This document shows, piece after piece, positions 18,017 through 25,724 of a stretch of DNA of 64,000 bases. Position 1 is the first letter of the stretch, and every line of letters starts with the position of its first letter. Source of the DNA: a virus; the IMG/VR virus record IMGVR_UViG_3300047557_002741, positions 1 to 64,000 of that record; one strand, written 5' to 3'. The notes beneath the pieces are model-generated. The model saw only the letters and a list, made by a program, of their open reading frames with translations, was not told the origin of the DNA and made no database searches. The position numbers were made by a program, and so were the translations under genes.

Positions 18017-18196
18017 TCAAAAAAGATTGAGTTGATTGTTAGAGTCTACCACATAAGTTGGAGAATGTAAACGGCAGTATTCATTAAACGTAATCTTCAT
18101 TTCTTTGTTGGTAAGATTACAGTTTTTTGCTGCCGTTGGTACATTCCATTTTGCTGCGAACAGCATTTCCATTGATTCTCGTGTTTCTGGACGCAT
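18017..18196 (-). CDS. 59-residue conserved protein, possibly helix-turn-helix
   Basis: ATG at 18196 to TGA at 18017. It starts MRPETRESMEMLFAAKWNVP, continues TAAKNCNLTNKEMKITFNEY and ends with CRLHSPTYVVDSN. The ETRESMEMLFAAKWNVPTAAK...LTNKEMK layout looks like a short DNA-binding HTH in which one helix (TAAKNCNL) and a second (TNKEMKITF) flank a turn. Proteins like this are common in cyanophages but have no established role. A conserved leader element lies directly upstream (18218-18253), so expression is probably not late. Confidence 0.68.
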   Translation of the reverse strand: MRPETRESMEMLFAAKWNVPTAAKNCNLTNKEMKITFNEYCRLHSPTYVVDSNNQLNLF

Positions 18197-18217
18197 TTTT
18201 AAAAAAGTATCGTGTGA

Positions 18218-18253
18218 GAATTTTTGCCGGGATTTTTTTCGACCAAAAATGAA
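18218..18253 (-). repeat. Conserved leader element, copy 1
   Basis: A stretch of about 36 nt (plus strand GAATTTTTGCCGGG, then a T-rich spacer and ACCAAAAATGAA) that matches a second copy at 37297-37334. It lies between the stop of one small gene and the start of the next, about 25 nt before the start codon. Likely a promoter or RNA leader. Confidence 0.55.
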
Positions 18254-18255
18254 AC

Positions 18256-18438
18256 TTAAAGTGGATTTGCATATGAGAGAGTCTCTTCATCCACTGTAGC
18301 ACGAACAAATTCTAACACATTCATAAACTCTTCAATCGTATCACAGGACACTTGCTTTTCTGACCCCTCATTTGAGTAAAGATACACAGATCGCTTAAGT
18401 GGGTCAACGACGCATCGTGCCAGGTACTCATCTTGCAT
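18256..18438 (-). CDS. Conserved cyanophage hypothetical protein
   Basis: The 60-residue protein reads MQDEYLARCVVDPLKRSVYL, then YSNEGSEKQVSCDTIEEF and MNVLEFVRATVDEE. The RCVVDPLKRSVYLYS start and the EFMNVLEFVR helix are familiar from many T4-like cyanophage genomes, always as a small protein of unknown role. A near-consensus sigma70 promoter sits 27 nt upstream, so it is probably expressed early. The alpha/beta layout without membrane segments suggests a small cytoplasmic regulator, which is a guess. Confidence 0.72.
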   Translation of the reverse strand: MQDEYLARCVVDPLKRSVYLYSNEGSEKQVSCDTIEEFMNVLEFVRATVDEETLSYANPL

Positions 18439-18464
18439 TCGGTTCGTTTCGTGATTACCTAAGT

Positions 18465-18493
18465 ATCATAGCACTTTGGGTTGGCAGCGTCAA
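18465..18493 (-). promoter_or_regulatory. Early sigma70-type promoter
   Basis: Minus strand TTGACG (18488-18493), 17-bp spacer, TATGAT (18465-18470). Expected start near 18458, 20 nt before the ATG at 18438. Drives the small-gene group. Confidence 0.75.
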
Positions 18494-18530
18494 GACCATA
18501 ACTAGGTATGTAGATTAAACTTACTTATGT

Positions 18531-19325
18531 ATGAAAACTGCTTTAATAATTACTGGATATATGAGAAATTGGGAGGACCATTTTCCAAACATTCAGAGAG
18601 AAATAATCGAAAAGTATAATGTAGATGTTTATATTTCATCGTATAGTTACTCAGAATTATACAAAGGTTCTGAAATAGTTGATGTTGACACTAAAAAAAT
18701 TGCAGAAAAATATAAACCAAAAGAATATTTGTTCAGAGAAAGAGAAACTTTACCAGATTTTAATTTCAAAGACAATGGATTAGAAATAAATGGCAGAGAG
18801 TGGTCATATCGTATACTTAAACAATGGTACTGCATATACCTAGGATTGAGTCTTTTTAATCCAGAAGAATACGAGGTAGTAATAAAATGTCGAAGTGACT
18901 TTTCAACCAAAAATTTTAAAGTTAAACCTGAAAAAAATCTTGTTATTCCAGCATGGAAAGTTCATCCTGGACCATGCGAACCTGAAGACTCATATATTGA
19001 TTATTTTGTCTATGGAAAAGGATTTTATATGGAAAAATTAATGAGTCTCTATGAAAAAATACAAGAAATGCATAACAATGATTGTGGCGATGTCTCTCTG
19101 GGAGAAACTCTCATTAAGTCATATCTTGATAGATATGTCGGAAAAGAAAATATAAGTTTTGACTATGATATGGATTGGAAATTAAGAAATGAAATATGGG
19201 CATCCGAATATAGAAAATTATATGAAATAGGAGACCCAGAAAAACTCATTAAAGTTCCAACCACTGAGAAGGATGCGTTGATCCTTGGTGATAATCTGGG
19301 TGCTCTCTCTTTAAAGTTACCCTAA
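18531..19325 (+). CDS. Putative glycosyltransferase-like protein
   Basis: The 264-residue protein begins KTALIITGYMRNWEDHFPNI, typical of a small family in which an N-terminal 'IITGxxR' strand starts a Rossmann-like fold and a later block (ILKQWYCIYLGL, VVIKCRSDF) resembles the donor-binding region of glycosyltransferase-like proteins in giant viruses and marine phages. The CRSDF motif could supply the metal-binding acidic residue. It stands alone on the plus strand in a minus-strand region and its 3' end overlaps the oppositely oriented oxygenase by 77 bp. No clear promoter or strong Shine-Dalgarno is seen. Function is tentative. Confidence 0.6.
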   Translation: MKTALIITGYMRNWEDHFPNIQREIIEKYNVDVYISSYSYSELYKGSEIVDVDTKKIAEKYKPKEYLFRERETLPDFNFKDNGLEINGREWSYRILKQWYCIYLGLSLFNPEEYEVVIKCRSDFSTKNFKVKPEKNLVIPAWKVHPGPCEPEDSYIDYFVYGKGFYMEKLMSLYEKIQEMHNNDCGDVSLGETLIKSYLDRYVGKENISFDYDMDWKLRNEIWASEYRKLYEIGDPEKLIKVPTTEKDALILGDNLGALSLKLP

Positions 19326-19926
19326 TATCACCAGGAATTACAATACGTTCATCTTTTCTAGTTGTAAATTTTTGGGTAAAATGTCCAATATTACTTGGAA
19401 AAATTACAATAGTTCCTTCAGTAGGAGTGATTGTATAAACATTACAATTATACCGATTATATCCAGTAATCAAATTTCTTTGAATTGCTGTTTGAAATAG
19501 ATCTCCAACACACTCATTTTTATTTGATTGCTGAGCAACGCAAAACTTATCAGAAGTTTCATCTGACTTTAAATAATAAACAAAACTCAAATTAGATTCG
19601 TTATGAGTGTGTGGTTTTACTGATGGAGTTTCATCATTAAAATGACAACCAACCCATGCTTTAATTACATGATAATCTAATTTTGAATAATCTACATTTA
19701 AAATGTTAAAGTAGTTGTCAATATGAGTTCTCAACTCTTTAAAAAAGAGTTGATAGTCTTCATTCAAATGAGCAAAAATACGACCAGAATACTCTGGACT
19801 TTCATTAGTGTACCCATTAAACCAGTATTCTTTTAAAGAATCTAAATTTTTTTCTTTAAATTCATTGTGACACTCAACTTCCCCCTGATAAACTATTAGG
19901 GGGAAGACTTCATGAACTTTATGCAT
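19249..19926 (-). CDS. 2OG-Fe(II) oxygenase superfamily protein
   Basis: The 225-residue protein carries the pattern of the putative 2OG-Fe(II) oxygenase family common in marine phages (PF13759 type): iron-binding H-x-H in KPHTHNESNLSFVYYLK, the later His in FPSNIGHFTQKF, and a basic residue for 2-oxoglutarate in ERIVIPGDIRV. The N-terminus (HKVHEVFPLIVYQGEV) matches the usual start. In phages these enzymes are thought to hydroxylate virion or host proteins, but substrates are unknown. It overlaps the next structural gene by 1 nt (TAATG type) and lies directly before structural genes, so the target may be a tail protein. The 3' end overlaps a plus-strand gene. Confidence 0.82.
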   Translation of the reverse strand: MHKVHEVFPLIVYQGEVECHNEFKEKNLDSLKEYWFNGYTNESPEYSGRIFAHLNEDYQLFFKELRTHIDNYFNILNVDYSKLDYHVIKAWVGCHFNDETPSVKPHTHNESNLSFVYYLKSDETSDKFCVAQQSNKNECVGDLFQTAIQRNLITGYNRYNCNVYTITPTEGTIVIFPSNIGHFTQKFTTRKDERIVIPGDIRVTLKREHPDYHQGSTHPSQWLEL

Positions 19927-20540
19927 CAGATAGAATTTATATTATATTCTCTATTATCGCCCGGATAGTCGTTTGGAGTCAAGCCTTGATACTCTGGAAT
20001 ATTTTTTGTGGTATCTTTTCTCACACCAAAAACAACATAATCACAATTGATCTGAGAACCTGAATTATTTTTAATGATAATTCTAGTTCCCCATTCAATT
20101 TTATCCACATACAATTCTTGCCATCTACCAACTGGTGTTAAGTTGACACCAATAGTCTCAACATCAACTAATCCAGTCCAATAATCAGGAAGTTGAATGA
20201 CATCCTCATTTCTTAATTTTCCTCTAAAATAAACTTCGGCATCTGGTCCCTCTAAAGTAATATAACGAAGTCTATAATTTTCTTTCGTTGGGTGAGGAAT
20301 ATCAAATGATTTTTTAGAGTCCCAAATCGGAGCTTTAACTGATAAAGTACCACCATCCCATTTTAAGTCTGTACATTGAATATAATCATGCCTTAGTAAA
20401 GCACAAGCATCTTCTGGGTAATCATTGTCTCCAGTCCAAGGATACATTGGATATCTCCAATCTGCTGTTGGAGTTAAATTTTGCCACTCACCAGTACACG
20501 AAGGATCTCCAATATTTCTAGGTATAAATTCGTTTGCCAT
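19926..20540 (-). CDS. Virion structural protein, short tail-fibre-like (paralogue A)
   Basis: The 204-residue protein contains the block KKSFDIPHPTKENYRLRYIT, then LEGPDAEVYFRGKLRNEDVIQLPDYW. This module (IPHPTK, LR, EGP, VYFRG, ELPDYW) is widespread in phage and bacterial fibre-like proteins and commonly precedes or replaces a chaperone domain. The C-terminus has a YQGLTPNDYPGDN motif shared with the next gene. Together they are tandem paralogues. Likely a structural component of the baseplate or short fibres. Confidence 0.72.
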   Translation of the reverse strand: MANEFIPRNIGDPSCTGEWQNLTPTADWRYPMYPWTGDNDYPEDACALLRHDYIQCTDLKWDGGTLSVKAPIWDSKKSFDIPHPTKENYRLRYITLEGPDAEVYFRGKLRNEDVIQLPDYWTGLVDVETIGVNLTPVGRWQELYVDKIEWGTRIIIKNNSGSQINCDYVVFGVRKDTTKNIPEYQGLTPNDYPGDNREYNINSI

Positions 20541-20542
20541 AA

Positions 20543-21319
20543 TTACTCCTTGATATCATAGTGATATCCAGAAACAGAATATTCATTATTGTTTCCTGGA
20601 TAATCTGCTGGGGTTTGACCCTCATATTCGGGGATTAACTTTTCACCATCATTTCTTTCTGCAAAGATATGATAGTAACAATCAATTGGCATACCACCTT
20701 TTGCTTGTAAGAAAACCTTATTCTCACCAATTCTCTTTACAATTACATCTTGATGAGCACCAATAGGAGTCAATGAAACTGTAATAGTTGTTGCGTCTAC
20801 AAATTTTTTCCAATACTCTGGAAGTTCAATTTCTGTAGTATTTTTAACTCTTCCTCTAAAATAAACATCATTAGATGGTCCTTCAGGGCAAGTGTGGCGA
20901 AGTCTCCATCCTTCCTTTGTTGGGTGAGGAATATCAAAATTCTTTTTTGCAGAAAGAATGTGAGTTCCACAACGAGATACTACCTCTCCTTGTGCAATCA
21001 AATCTCTACCAACATTAATATCTTCATTCGTATCAACCATTCCAAAAAATGCAGATGGACCATCAATAGCAAGAGAATATGGATTATTAGATCCAGTGCA
21101 AAGTGCTCCAGCGATCAAAGGTGAAGTTGCTTCTACATTAATATTTGGACCTACCATTAATGTTGCTTCAACAGTAGTAAATTTTTGAGGATCTCCAATA
21201 ATAGCAGGTCCTTCAATAAAAGCAGATCCTCTTGCTTCTGCAGGACCTACTCCCAATGCAATAGGATTTCCACATCCTACAAATAATCTTTTTCCAACAA
21301 ATAAATCAGGTACTTTCAT
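20543..21319 (-). CDS. Virion structural protein, short tail-fibre-like (paralogue B)
   Basis: The 258-residue paralogue of the neighbouring gene: AKKNFDIPHPTKEGWRLRHT, EGPSNDVYFRGRVKNTTEIELPEYW and a C-terminal YEGQTPADYPGNNNEYSVSG. Its N-terminal part (PDLFVGKRLFVGCGNPIALG, then IVDPQ-like repeats) is a longer head than in paralogue A, suggesting that the tandem copies share a C-terminal fold but bind different partners. Overlaps the upstream gene by 4 nt (ATGA). Structural role inferred from motif and location among baseplate genes. Confidence 0.72.
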   Translation of the reverse strand: MKVPDLFVGKRLFVGCGNPIALGVGPAEARGSAFIEGPAIIGDPQKFTTVEATLMVGPNINVEATSPLIAGALCTGSNNPYSLAIDGPSAFFGMVDTNEDINVGRDLIAQGEVVSRCGTHILSAKKNFDIPHPTKEGWRLRHTCPEGPSNDVYFRGRVKNTTEIELPEYWKKFVDATTITVSLTPIGAHQDVIVKRIGENKVFLQAKGGMPIDCYYHIFAERNDGEKLIPEYEGQTPADYPGNNNEYSVSGYHYDIKE

Positions 21320-21909
21320 TTTTTATTTTGCTCCTCGTTTGTGTATGGTCCGGCGCATGGCTTAGATCCATTAAGTTTTGTTGCTCCATCAGCAGCATCA
21401 ATAAGTCCTCCATATATATTTAAGATTGCTTTACCAATCACATCTACAGTTTTTTCGGAGAATATTTTAGTTGATACTTTTGAATTAACATCAATTTGCG
21501 GTGCCTTTATAATAACTTTTTCATTGCCATCAATAATAATATTTCCATTTTTACCATCAGAACCAGAAGCAATTAATTCAATATTCTGAGCCCAAATTAT
21601 AATTCGACCATTTGGTGCTCCTATAAATATATCTCCATTTTCTGCAAGTTGATAAATTGCAGGAATATCTTTCGCAACATCTTTACCTGCCTTGATAGCA
21701 AAAGAACCAGGACACACATTAATAGTAGATCCTTTTCTTCCCTGATCTACACTGCCACTAGAATCCATCGTCATATAATGACGACCACCATCTTCTCCAG
21801 TTCTGAACATGACACCAGAGATATTATTATCGTCATGAATATGACCGAATCTAAGTTCTCCGTGATCATTACCTACTCTATTAAAATGATAGTTAATTTT
21901 TTCAGACAT
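21316..21909 (-). CDS. Baseplate spike-like protein (beta-helix candidate)
   Basis: The 197-residue protein has runs typical of the C-terminal triple beta-helix of gp5/VgrG spikes: NGDIFIGAPNGRIIIWAQNIELIA, then GNIIIDGNEKVIIKAPQIDV. The N-terminus has an RFGHIHDDNNISG block. It follows the gp5-like gene directly (TAATG junction), consistent with the spike tip being encoded separately from the OB-fold hub part. No PAAR zinc residues are evident. Assignment is by pattern and context rather than by a clear homology. Confidence 0.55.
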   Translation of the reverse strand: MSEKINYHFNRVGNDHGELRFGHIHDDNNISGVMFRTGEDGGRHYMTMDSSGSVDQGRKGSTINVCPGSFAIKAGKDVAKDIPAIYQLAENGDIFIGAPNGRIIIWAQNIELIASGSDGKNGNIIIDGNEKVIIKAPQIDVNSKVSTKIFSEKTVDVIGKAILNIYGGLIDAADGATKLNGSKPCAGPYTNEEQNKK

Positions 21910-24155
21910 TATACTTTACCTACACAATCTATGACACTAATAATTCCAGTAAATGGAACTTGAGATTCTGGTTCGTCGCCTATTCTTCTTATACTAAATA
22001 TTGGAGTTATTTTAGCATTATAACCAGTATCACTCTCAATGTAAATATTAGGAAATTCTTTAAATCCTTGTCCAGGTTTTGTGATGATTACCTTAGTTAG
22101 AGATCCAAGATCATCAAATTCTGGCGTTAAAACTGCTCCGTTATCTGGAGTTATCACAATCTTGTCATCTTTATTATAAGATAATCCTGGATCAGTTATA
22201 TTTACATCACCAATCTCAAGAACTACAGGATAATTTCCTTCGGAAGTAGATGGATTAGATCCTCTCGGAGGAGTTGAATCAGAACATTTAGGTGCAGTAA
22301 TTGTGATTGTTTCATTAATAACTTGAGGAAGAGATCCACAAGATTGAACAGTATCTCCGGGTAAAAGATTAACAATAGAACCTGCTTGATAAGGAGTATC
22401 ATACGTTCCATTCGCTCTTTTAACAACAGTATCTCCAGACTCTGCCCAAGTTCTACCATCACCACCTTGACTACCATCTGGTGCAGGAAGATAACCTGTT
22501 CCTGGATTATCTATAACCACCGAAGTAACTTGACCATCAGAAACTCTAACAGTTCCAGTTGCTCCTCTACCATTACCGCAGTTATCCTTAAAATTAATGA
22601 ATGGAGCAGAAATATATCCAGAACCTGGAGTAATTATATCAACACCAAGAATATCACCAGCAGCACTTATGATCGCATTTCCTGCAGCACCAGATCCACC
22701 ACCTCCATAGAATTCAACAATAGGAGGTCCACAGAAGACAGGACCAACATTACAAGATCCAAGAGAATCAAAAACGTCGGAAAAATCAAGATCAAAATTA
22801 AAATTGTCAGGATTAATTGATTTTGAAACTGAACTTGCTACAGTTTCAACCTGTCTAATAATTGAATTAAGATCAAGTGTAGATAATGACTCGGATCCTT
22901 CCCAAATACTCCATTCTTTTATTTCGGCACAAGAAGGATTATCATCACAAGAAAGAAATGAAAGTAGATCTATAACGAAATTCAAAATTCCATCAGCAAT
23001 ACTAAATGCTCCACCAACAAGTGCTTTAACTGGACCAAGAATCGCATTAACACCAGAAGTAATTAATCCTGCAAGTTTACCAACCAAAGACCCAACAAAA
23101 TTTTCAACTGCACATAATGGAGTATTAATAAAACGATCTACTGCGGAAAGTAAAAATCTACCAACCATCTTCAAAAGATTACTAACAATTTTTCTAAACA
23201 GACATGCAATCAAATCATTTGCAGTTTCTACTGCTTTTTTTAATCCAGGTCTTTGATTTGGAAATAAAAGATAATATGTATCCTTTAAAGTATTGTTTAT
23301 TTTATTTGTTGTATATTTTTGAACTTCATTGATTAACCACTTAATTCCACCAGAAATGTACTCAGTTGCCTTAGTGATTGCGTTATCAATTTCCTTTTCA
23401 ATATTAGAAATCTTTGTAGATACTTTTGTTTCCCAATTATTTGCTGTTTTTTTAATTCTTTCAATATCAGCAATTAAATTTTTAATTTGTCTTTGAATTG
23501 CTCCTAAAGGAACAGGTTGACACGTAGAAGGACTTGGAATTGGATCTTTTACTTTACCATTGAGATATTGTTCTCTTGAAGCACCATCCTTTTTTTCATG
23601 TCCAGCAACTGCTTCTTGTTTTCCATTATTACTTGCAGTCTGAGTAGAATTAGTTTGAGTTGCTTCTGGTTCTTCTTTAGTAGTTGTTAAAGAATATCTT
23701 GCAATTGTATCTGTATTAGTATACCCACTGAATGGAAAAAATGCTATATCTGGATTATCTTTAGATGCAAGTGCAGTATATTGATTTGTTCCCAATACAC
23801 CCATAATGACAGGTTGTTGAGCATCTTCACCGTCTATAAAAAAACCAAATACAAAATTACCTTGACGAAGAGAAGCATTTGACCATGATCCTGCTCCACC
23901 ACCTCCAGCGGTTACAGGATACATAACTGATGCCCAAGGTAATTGATCGTCAGTTAATTCTTTTTTGTTCGCAGTATGATATCCCATAATGCGAACTTTA
24001 TATCTTTCACCAAATCCTTTATGATCGCCAGTGGTTTTTGTTCTGAATCCAGGAATATTTCCTGCCCATTTTTCTTCAGATACTATCTGACCTATCCACC
24101 AGATAAATCCATCACGACCAACAAAATATCTCTTAAAAAGTCCTTGTTCAATCAT
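21909..24155 (-). CDS. gp5: gp5-like baseplate hub/spike protein without lysozyme domain
   Basis: The 748-residue protein starts with a gp5-type OB-fold region: YFVGRDGFIWWIGQIVSEE, ERYKVRIMGYHTANKKELTDDQLPWASVMYPVTAGG and GSWSNASLRQGNFVFGFFIDGEDAQQPVIMGVLG; the T4 counterpart (RVRVVGL...LPWMSVIQPITS...GTRVYGHFLD...GIVLG) has the same order. A long helical middle (about 200-430) and a glycine-rich C-terminal part with IITPGSGYISAPFINFK repeats follow. The T4 lysozyme active site between OB fold and helix is absent, so cell-wall cutting must come from elsewhere, probably the 857-residue hub protein. Length 748 against 575 in T4. Confidence 0.8.
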   Translation of the reverse strand: MIEQGLFKRYFVGRDGFIWWIGQIVSEEKWAGNIPGFRTKTTGDHKGFGERYKVRIMGYHTANKKELTDDQLPWASVMYPVTAGGGGAGSWSNASLRQGNFVFGFFIDGEDAQQPVIMGVLGTNQYTALASKDNPDIAFFPFSGYTNTDTIARYSLTTTKEEPEATQTNSTQTASNNGKQEAVAGHEKKDGASREQYLNGKVKDPIPSPSTCQPVPLGAIQRQIKNLIADIERIKKTANNWETKVSTKISNIEKEIDNAITKATEYISGGIKWLINEVQKYTTNKINNTLKDTYYLLFPNQRPGLKKAVETANDLIACLFRKIVSNLLKMVGRFLLSAVDRFINTPLCAVENFVGSLVGKLAGLITSGVNAILGPVKALVGGAFSIADGILNFVIDLLSFLSCDDNPSCAEIKEWSIWEGSESLSTLDLNSIIRQVETVASSVSKSINPDNFNFDLDFSDVFDSLGSCNVGPVFCGPPIVEFYGGGGSGAAGNAIISAAGDILGVDIITPGSGYISAPFINFKDNCGNGRGATGTVRVSDGQVTSVVIDNPGTGYLPAPDGSQGGDGRTWAESGDTVVKRANGTYDTPYQAGSIVNLLPGDTVQSCGSLPQVINETITITAPKCSDSTPPRGSNPSTSEGNYPVVLEIGDVNITDPGLSYNKDDKIVITPDNGAVLTPEFDDLGSLTKVIITKPGQGFKEFPNIYIESDTGYNAKITPIFSIRRIGDEPESQVPFTGIISVIDCVGKV

Positions 24156-24370
24156 TAGTCGTCATAAACTCTGCATTCGAGAGCATCTGGGTGAGTGTCG
24201 CAATATAATTCTAAAGAAGTTGGATCATGATCTTCATCCGGATGATTTACTTGATATTGCTCTAAAGCATTAAGTTCATCTTCTAAATGACGACGACGTT
24301 GACCACTAGTATTTGGGTTGTCCAATTCATCTTTATCATTATTAATATGCTGTTGAAGTGTTCTGTCCAT
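24155..24370 (-). CDS. Small acidic protein between hub genes
   Basis: The 71-residue protein is highly charged and helical (MDRTLQQHINNDKDELDNPN, then GQRRRHLEDELNALEQYQVN) with a C-terminal DPTSLELYCDTHPDALECRVY containing two cysteines. Such small genes between gp5 and gp27 occur in cyanophages. The stop overlaps the gp5 start as TAATG, so production is coupled. A chaperone or minor hub role is a guess. Confidence 0.6.
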   Translation of the reverse strand: MDRTLQQHINNDKDELDNPNTSGQRRRHLEDELNALEQYQVNHPDEDHDPTSLELYCDTHPDALECRVYDD

Positions 24371-24371
24371 A

Positions 24372-25724
24372 TTAGAAAGGTTTTCTACCGAACGTGTCTC
24401 TCACAAGAGTTAAACTTGTAAATGTATTTCTAGTTGTAACTCTATGACATAGACTTGATATCATATATATACCACCACTCACGCTATTTGGTTCTGTAGT
24501 TTTTTCCAGTGTAAGTTCCGGAAAATCACAGTGAATTAAATCCCCTGCTTTTAAACTAAAATCACCAGGAATCATAATATGTATTTTGATGGTCATCATC
24601 TGATTATATCTCATAATCGATTGAACCATTGTATTAGCAGCATCATAAGTTGGATCGAATGGAGTATTCTTCCAATTTTCTAGTTGGGCAGAAATATCCT
24701 TACCTGATGGAAGTGCTCCAACATCTAAAACATGACTCATTAAACGTGACGTTGGTTTTCTAAATTCTTCTGCGACATAAAGAATATCCTGTCGTCCAGC
24801 ATTAACAATTTTGTCTTTTTGATAATCATCAACATTAAAGTTTCTTACTCTATGATCCATTGCATAAAAATCAAAGAATATACTTCTGTTCGCATAAGTT
24901 CCTAGTGTTAAATTTTGTTGCAAATCAATATCTCTTTCAATTTTATAAGAGAGAATTTTACCATCATACTCACCAGGTTTATCTGCGGTTTGATTAAAAA
25001 TATATTTTTTTACTGGAGTCTGTTCAAACAATTTATCAATAGACTTAAATTTAAATCCATCATAATTTTCATAGAACAAATATCCTGCAGTTCCTCCCTT
25101 TGATGTTTTACCATTTACACTTAACTCAGGAACTGACTTTGATGCCAACCAAGTATTAACATAAAAAGGTTTTCGATCATTTCCAATAAAATTATAATTA
25201 ATTAATGTAGTATCAGTTTCAATATTTTTTGACGTATTTAATCCTTTACGATCAGTAAGAATAGTTCTAACACTATCAGATATTTTGCCGTCATATCTTC
25301 TCACAACTCTTGTTTGTTCGTTTGCAAGAAATTCACGAGTAGATAAATCAATTGAATAAACATCCTTTTGAGTTCCAGGATCTACATCACGAACTCGATT
25401 TATATAAAAAGATTTCTCTGCTTTAAATGATAATTTATTTGGAGTTGGTTGATTATCTTGAAAATCAATAATCACCTGTTCTCCGCCATGAATAGGAAGT
25501 GCATCGAGAATTCCAATGGGTTTTACCTGATCTTTAAGTTTTTTATCAGTAAATCCAGTCTCAACAATTACTGCAGTAGCAGAAACTGAGTTAGATAAAA
25601 CGCTTTCATAATACTTTAGTTCAACTGAAGCTGCAGACATATCTACAGATTCACCACCATTTTTTGCTTGATAAATCTGGAATCTGGTTATATTACCAGA
25701 TCTTGTTGCGGTATTGTCTGCCAT
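24372..25724 (-). CDS. gp27: Baseplate hub protein, gp27-like
   Basis: The 450-residue protein lies directly before gp5, in the position of gp27, whose trimer binds the gp5 trimer. Sequence landmarks are SGNITRFQIYQAKNGGESVDMSAASVELKYYESVLSNSV near the start, a KPFYVNTWLASKSVPELS block, and MTIKIHIMIPGDFSLKAGDLIHCDF in the C-terminal third, followed by GGIYMISSLCHRVTTRNTFTSLTLVRDTF. This last part looks like the hub barrel domain of gp27/VgrG. Direct similarity to T4 gp27 is weak, so the assignment depends mainly on location and size. Confidence 0.68.
   Translation of the reverse strand: MADNTATRSGNITRFQIYQAKNGGESVDMSAASVELKYYESVLSNSVSATAVIVETGFTDKKLKDQVKPIGILDALPIHGGEQVIIDFQDNQPTPNKLSFKAEKSFYINRVRDVDPGTQKDVYSIDLSTREFLANEQTRVVRRYDGKISDSVRTILTDRKGLNTSKNIETDTTLINYNFIGNDRKPFYVNTWLASKSVPELSVNGKTSKGGTAGYLFYENYDGFKFKSIDKLFEQTPVKKYIFNQTADKPGEYDGKILSYKIERDIDLQQNLTLGTYANRSIFFDFYAMDHRVRNFNVDDYQKDKIVNAGRQDILYVAEEFRKPTSRLMSHVLDVGALPSGKDISAQLENWKNTPFDPTYDAANTMVQSIMRYNQMMTIKIHIMIPGDFSLKAGDLIHCDFPELTLEKTTEPNSVSGGIYMISSLCHRVTTRNTFTSLTLVRDTFGRKPF

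Noticed and set aside
18105-18308. Two longer ORFs on both strands over 18.1-18.3 kb
   Set aside because: They overlap the 59- and 60-residue genes with better starts, family resemblance and promoter; composition is poor.
22386-23256. Plus-strand ORFs over the gp5-like gene
   Set aside because: Antisense shadows with serine/isoleucine-rich low-quality composition.
21909-24155. Lysozyme domain expected in gp5
   Set aside because: No T4-lysozyme catalytic pattern between OB fold and helical part.
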